Shown piece after piece: positions 5,773 through 8,364 of a DNA stretch of 8,364 bases. Position 1 is the first letter of the stretch. Each line of letters begins with the position of its first letter. The notes beneath the pieces were generated by a model. That model worked only from the letters and a program-made list of their open reading frames with translations, made no database searches and was not told the origin of the DNA. The DNA lies in contig JAYOFL010000088.1 of assembly GCA_038117205.1 (NCBI GenBank), positions 1-8,364 of the forward strand, written 5' to 3'. Source of the stretch: JAQBZY01 sp038117205 (GTDB taxonomy: Bacteria; Pseudomonadota; Alphaproteobacteria; Rhodospirillales; Casp-alpha2). The translations under genes were made by a program, and so were the position numbers.

Positions 5773-5806
5773 GCGCGAACGCCGCCCGGCGGCATAATGT
5801 TCGCGC
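5773..5806 (+). other. Compound hairpin in the isovaleryl-CoA dehydrogenase leader
   Basis: GCGCGAAC (5773-5780) pairs with GTTCGCGC (5799-5806). Nested directly inside, GCCGC (5781-5785) pairs with GCGGC (5789-5793), leaving only ATAAT (5794-5798) as a bulge. Together that is 13 bp, ending 35 bases before the start codon and inside the predicted leader. No T-run follows, so it is not an ordinary terminator. It may affect mRNA stability or translation. Confidence 0.6.
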
Positions 5807-5841
5807 GTGAAATTCGCCGAATGGCGATACCGGGAGGCTCC

Positions 5842-7014
5842 ATGATTCCGAACGAATATCCCACGCTCGATTTCGACCTCGGCGAGGACGCGGACATGCT
5901 GCGTCAGTCGATCAGCGGTTTCGCCGCCGACGAGATCGCGCCGCGCGCCGCCGACATCGACCGCGACAATGAATTCCCGATGGATCTCTGGCGCAAGATG
6001 GGAGACATGGGGTTGCTCGGCATCACGGCAGAGGAAGAATACGGCGGCGCCGCCATGGGCTATCTCGAGCACTGCGTCGCCATGGAGGAAATCAGCCGCG
6101 CGTCGGCGTCGGTCGGGCTCAGCTACGGCGCGCACTCGAACCTCTGCGTCAATCAGATCCGCCGCAACGGCTCCGAGGACCAGAAGAAGCGCTATCTGCC
6201 GAAACTGATTTCCGGCGAGCATGTCGGCGCGCTGGCCATGAGCGAGCCGGGCTCCGGGTCCGACGTGGTCTCGATGCGGCTCCGCGCCGACAAGAAGGGC
6301 GACCGCTACGTCCTCAACGGCAACAAGATGTGGATCACCAACGGTCCGGACGCGAAAACCTACGTCATCTACGCCAAGACCGACATGGACGCCGGGCCGC
6401 GTGGCATCACGGCGTTCCTGGTCGAGCGGGAATTCAAGGGTTTCAGCCAGGCGCAGAAACTCGACAAGCTCGGCATGCGCGGTTCCAACACCTGCGAACT
6501 GGTGTTCGAGGACGTGGAAGTGCCGGCGGAGAACGTGCTCGGCGGCGAGGGACGCGGCGTCAACGTGCTGATGAGTGGCCTCGACTACGAGCGCGCGGTG
6601 CTGGCGGCCGGTCCGCTCGGCATCATGCAGGCCTGCATGGACATCGTCGTACCGTACATCCACGAGCGGAAGCAGTTCGGAAAATCCATCGGCGAGTTCC
6701 AGTTGATGCAGGGGAAACTCGCCGACATGTACACGACCATGAACGCCACCAAGGCCTACGTCTATGCGGTGGCCAAGGCCTGCGACAAGGGCCGCACGAC
6801 GCGGAAGGACGCGGCGGGTGCGATCCTCTACGCCGCCGAGAAGGCGACGTGGATGGCGCTCGAAGCGATCCAGTGCCTGGGCGGCATGGGCTACGTCAGC
6901 GAGTCGCCGACCGGCCGGCTGCTGCGCGACGCCAAGCTCTACGAGATCGGCGCCGGCACGTCGGAAATCCGCCGCTGGCTGATCGGCCGCGAATTGTTCG
7001 AGGAAACCGCATGA
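5842..7014 (+). CDS. ivd: Isovaleryl-CoA dehydrogenase
   Basis: This FAD enzyme (also called liuA) oxidises isovaleryl-CoA to 3-methylcrotonyl-CoA in leucine breakdown, passing electrons to electron-transfer flavoprotein. The 390-residue product matches the family's usual size and acyl-CoA dehydrogenase layout: N-terminal helical domain (about 10-120), middle beta domain with ALAMSEPGSGSD and MWITNGPDAK (Trp164), and C-terminal helical domain. The decisive feature is Glu250 in LDYERAVLAAGPLG, the position of the catalytic base in isovaleryl-CoA dehydrogenase. The region where medium-chain enzymes keep their glutamate reads YEIGAGTSEIRR instead. In-frame ATGs occur upstream from 5749, but 5842 is chosen for its GGGAGG (5832-5837) and because the upstream codons overlap the operator and leader hairpin. 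The next gene overlaps its stop by 4 bases. Confidence 0.93.
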   Translation: MIPNEYPTLDFDLGEDADMLRQSISGFAADEIAPRAADIDRDNEFPMDLWRKMGDMGLLGITAEEEYGGAAMGYLEHCVAMEEISRASASVGLSYGAHSNLCVNQIRRNGSEDQKKRYLPKLISGEHVGALAMSEPGSGSDVVSMRLRADKKGDRYVLNGNKMWITNGPDAKTYVIYAKTDMDAGPRGITAFLVEREFKGFSQAQKLDKLGMRGSNTCELVFEDVEVPAENVLGGEGRGVNVLMSGLDYERAVLAAGPLGIMQACMDIVVPYIHERKQFGKSIGEFQLMQGKLADMYTTMNATKAYVYAVAKACDKGRTTRKDAAGAILYAAEKATWMALEAIQCLGGMGYVSESPTGRLLRDAKLYEIGAGTSEIRRWLIGRELFEETA

Positions 7015-7508
7015 GCGGAAAGGAACGGATCTCCGGCGGCTTCGACCCGATGTCGCTGCCGGCGAAAACGACGACGATCTATCCGGCGCCCTTTGCCGGC
7101 GAGTTACAGGGCCGCGCCAAGCGGGCACTCGGCAACGCGGCCGGGCTGAACAACTTCGGCCTCAACCTCGTGCACCTCGAGCCCGGCAGCTGGTCGTCGC
7201 ATCGGCACTGGCACACCAAGCAGGACGAATTCATTTACGTCCTCGAAGGCGAACTGACGGTGATCGACGACGGCGGCGAGCATGTGCTTGGGCCCGGTAT
7301 GGCGGCGGGATTTCCGGCGGGCGTTGAGAACGGCCATCATATCGTCAACAAGGGCGCGTCGGTCGGCGTTTACCTCGAGGTCGGCGACCGCACGCCCGGC
7401 GATGCCGCCCGCTATCCGGATGTCGACATGCGGGCTGAACCCGATGCGTCCGCCCCCATGGGATTACGCATCACGCGCAAGGACGGCACGCCGTTCGAGA
7501 CCGAGTGA
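7011..7508 (+). CDS. Small single-domain cupin protein
   Basis: The 165-residue protein is a small cupin with one beta-barrel domain. Cupin motif 1 is at about 59-80: HRHWHTKQDEFIYVLEG supplies His66, His68 and Glu73 as likely metal ligands. Motif 2 (GFPAGVENGHHIVN, 100-113) supplies His109 or His110 as the fourth ligand. After the barrel comes YLEVGDR with GDAARYPDVDM, a tail shared by a group of cupins often found in alphaproteobacteria. The ATG overlaps the ivd stop (ATGA at 7011-7014) and follows GAGGAAA, so the two are translationally coupled. Family members include dioxygenases, isomerases and small-molecule sensors, and sequence alone does not choose between them. Its place in the leucine operon suggests a metabolic role. 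Confidence 0.88.
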   Translation: MSGKERISGGFDPMSLPAKTTTIYPAPFAGELQGRAKRALGNAAGLNNFGLNLVHLEPGSWSSHRHWHTKQDEFIYVLEGELTVIDDGGEHVLGPGMAAGFPAGVENGHHIVNKGASVGVYLEVGDRTPGDAARYPDVDMRAEPDASAPMGLRITRKDGTPFETE

Positions 7509-7542
7509 CGTCGCCGGACGGCGCGAGACGGAAAGAGACGCA

Positions 7543-7998
7543 ATGGCCGAACGCGATCAGGTATTCGTCGATCTCTATGGCACCGGCCGCCGCCGGCCTG
7601 GCGCCGGCGGACCGTTCGGCATGGGCCAGGGGCCGCATCCGGACGGGCCGTTCTGGAAGCGCGCCATTCTCGGGCAGGAGGCGCTGTGGAAGGTTTTCTG
7701 GGGCGGTTTCGTGTTCGGGCACGGTTTTCTGATCGCCTTCGGCATCGGTCTGTTGCTGTTCGCCACCGCGTTCGGGATGGCGCTGGAGCCGCAGCGGTTC
7801 TCGGCGACGTTTTCCTCGATCATGGTCGCGGCGTCGCTGGTGGCGCTGGTGGCTGTCCTGTTCATCGGCTGGTCGTTGATATCGGTCTGGCGCTGCTCGC
7901 CGAATGTCATCGACCGGCGCTGGACGCTGGCGGCGCGCGCCGTCGTCGCCGTCTATGTGGGCGTATGGGCACTGCCGCTCATGTCCATTCGTTTCTAA
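7543..7998 (+). CDS. Small three-pass membrane protein of unknown function
   Basis: This 151-residue protein was not recognised. A Gly/Pro/Arg-rich soluble head (1-45, including GTGRRRPGAGGPFGMGQGPHPDGP) is followed by three candidate membrane helices near 51-77, 91-115 and 128-148. WRCSPNVIDRRW forms the loop between the second and third. The ATG at 7543 follows GGAAAGAGA and is 34 bases after the cupin stop. The upstream in-frame codons lie inside the cupin gene and encode Arg/Ser-rich shadow sequence. It lies between two catabolic genes in the same direction and so is probably co-transcribed with ivd. A role in anchoring or transport is only a positional guess. Confidence 0.8.
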   Translation: MAERDQVFVDLYGTGRRRPGAGGPFGMGQGPHPDGPFWKRAILGQEALWKVFWGGFVFGHGFLIAFGIGLLLFATAFGMALEPQRFSATFSSIMVAASLVALVAVLFIGWSLISVWRCSPNVIDRRWTLAARAVVAVYVGVWALPLMSIRF

Positions 7999-8030
7999 TC
8001 TCGGCGTTTTGAGAGGGGGAGGTTTCGAAC

Positions 8031-8364
8031 ATGCGTGAAGATCCGATCGTCATCGTCGGTGCGGCCCGGACGCCGATGGGCGGCTTCCAGGGTTCCTTGA
8101 GCGACGTCAGCGCGCCGGAACTCGGCGGCGTCGCCATCCGCGCCGCCGTCGAGCGGGCCGGCGTGAAGCCGGAAGACATCGAGGACGTGGTGATGGGGCT
8201 TTGCCTGTTCGCCGGCCTCAAGCAGGCGCCGGCGCGCCAGGCGGCGCATCACGCCGGGCTGCCGTGGGACACCGGCTGCACGACGCTTTCCAAGATGTGC
8301 GGCTCGGCCATGAAGGCGACCATGCTGGCGCACGACAACATCCTCGCCGGCTCGCACGACGTGA
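8031..8364 (+). CDS. Thiolase (acetyl-CoA acetyltransferase family), N-terminal part
   Basis: The gene starts at ATG 8031 behind a strong GGGGGAGG (8015-8022, 8 bases before the start) and runs off the right edge after 111 codons. The sequence PIVIVGAARTPMGGFQGSL opens a typical thiolase N-terminal domain, followed by PEDIEDVVMG, then KQAPARQAAHHAGL, and the nucleophile region SKMCGSAMKA, with Cys90 as the acyl-accepting cysteine. Thiolases of this group join or split acetyl-CoA and acyl-CoA. In this operon it could use acetoacetyl-CoA at the end of leucine breakdown. Two positions are less usual: VVMGLCLFAG where I expect something like VIMGNVLQAG, and KMCGSAMKA where NKVCGSGLKA is common. 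It may therefore belong to a divergent subgroup. The C-terminal catalytic residues are outside the window. Confidence 0.92.
   Translation, partial: MREDPIVIVGAARTPMGGFQGSLSDVSAPELGGVAIRAAVERAGVKPEDIEDVVMGLCLFAGLKQAPARQAAHHAGLPWDTGCTTLSKMCGSAMKATMLAHDNILAGSHDV

Noticed and set aside
5749..5841. Upstream in-frame ATG starts for isovaleryl-CoA dehydrogenase
   Set aside because: The first lies within the operator and predicted -10, others lie in the leader hairpin, and none has as good a ribosome binding site as the ATG at 5842.
5743..7128. Long minus-strand open frame (461 codons) opposite isovaleryl-CoA dehydrogenase
   Set aside because: It has no recognisable domain and is Arg/His-rich in the way typical of antisense frames in GC-rich DNA. 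It lies opposite a gene of certain identity and covers the operator and leader.

Overview
This GC-rich window (mostly G/C at third codon positions) looks like the chromosome of an alphaproteobacterium, possibly Rhodospirillales-like. That placement is an inference from gene content and style (octanoyltransferase LipB, tRNA-Leu(GAG) next to mgtE, a LiuR-type MerR regulator with a branched-chain acyl-CoA dehydrogenase). It is not a proven identification. Nothing points to a phage, plasmid, insertion sequence, CRISPR array or defence island.

Layout. Positions 1-86 hold no gene I can support. Positions 87-155 carry a small GC hairpin and five tandem copies of an 8-bp unit that abut the stop codon of lipB. 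lipB (876-157, minus strand) is divergent from tRNA-Leu(GAG) at 1036-1121. A 208-base non-coding stretch follows, with a strong intrinsic terminator at 1256-1285 and a second hairpin at 1288-1304, and then mgtE (1330-2754), a magnesium transporter.

From 2760 the window looks like a leucine / branched-chain acyl-CoA catabolism locus in two transcription units. Unit 1 is liuR (MerR-family regulator), an aspartate-dehydrogenase-like gene, a PaaI-type hotdog thioesterase and an unrecognised membrane protein with about 11 membrane segments (2796-5713). Unit 2 is isovaleryl-CoA dehydrogenase, a small cupin, a small three-pass membrane protein and the start of a thiolase that runs off the window (5842-8364).

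Regulation. Both units are preceded by related palindromes built from ACGT elements spaced 6 bp apart: 18 bp perfect at 2760-2777, and 34 bp with one mismatched pair at 5719-5752. In both places a plausible -35 starts inside the palindrome and a plausible -10 follows after exactly 17 bp. The simplest reading is that the MerR-type regulator controls its own unit and the isovaleryl-CoA dehydrogenase unit.

The known chemistry is oxidation of isovaleryl-CoA followed, further downstream, by thiolysis or condensation of acyl-CoA. The aspartate-dehydrogenase-like protein, the thioesterase, the two membrane proteins and the cupin are accessory members whose role here is unknown. They are the most interesting content of the window. 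I found no clear candidate for an entirely new system. The strongest unexplained signals are the operator geometry, the structured leaders, the octamer repeat beside lipB and the accessory genes.
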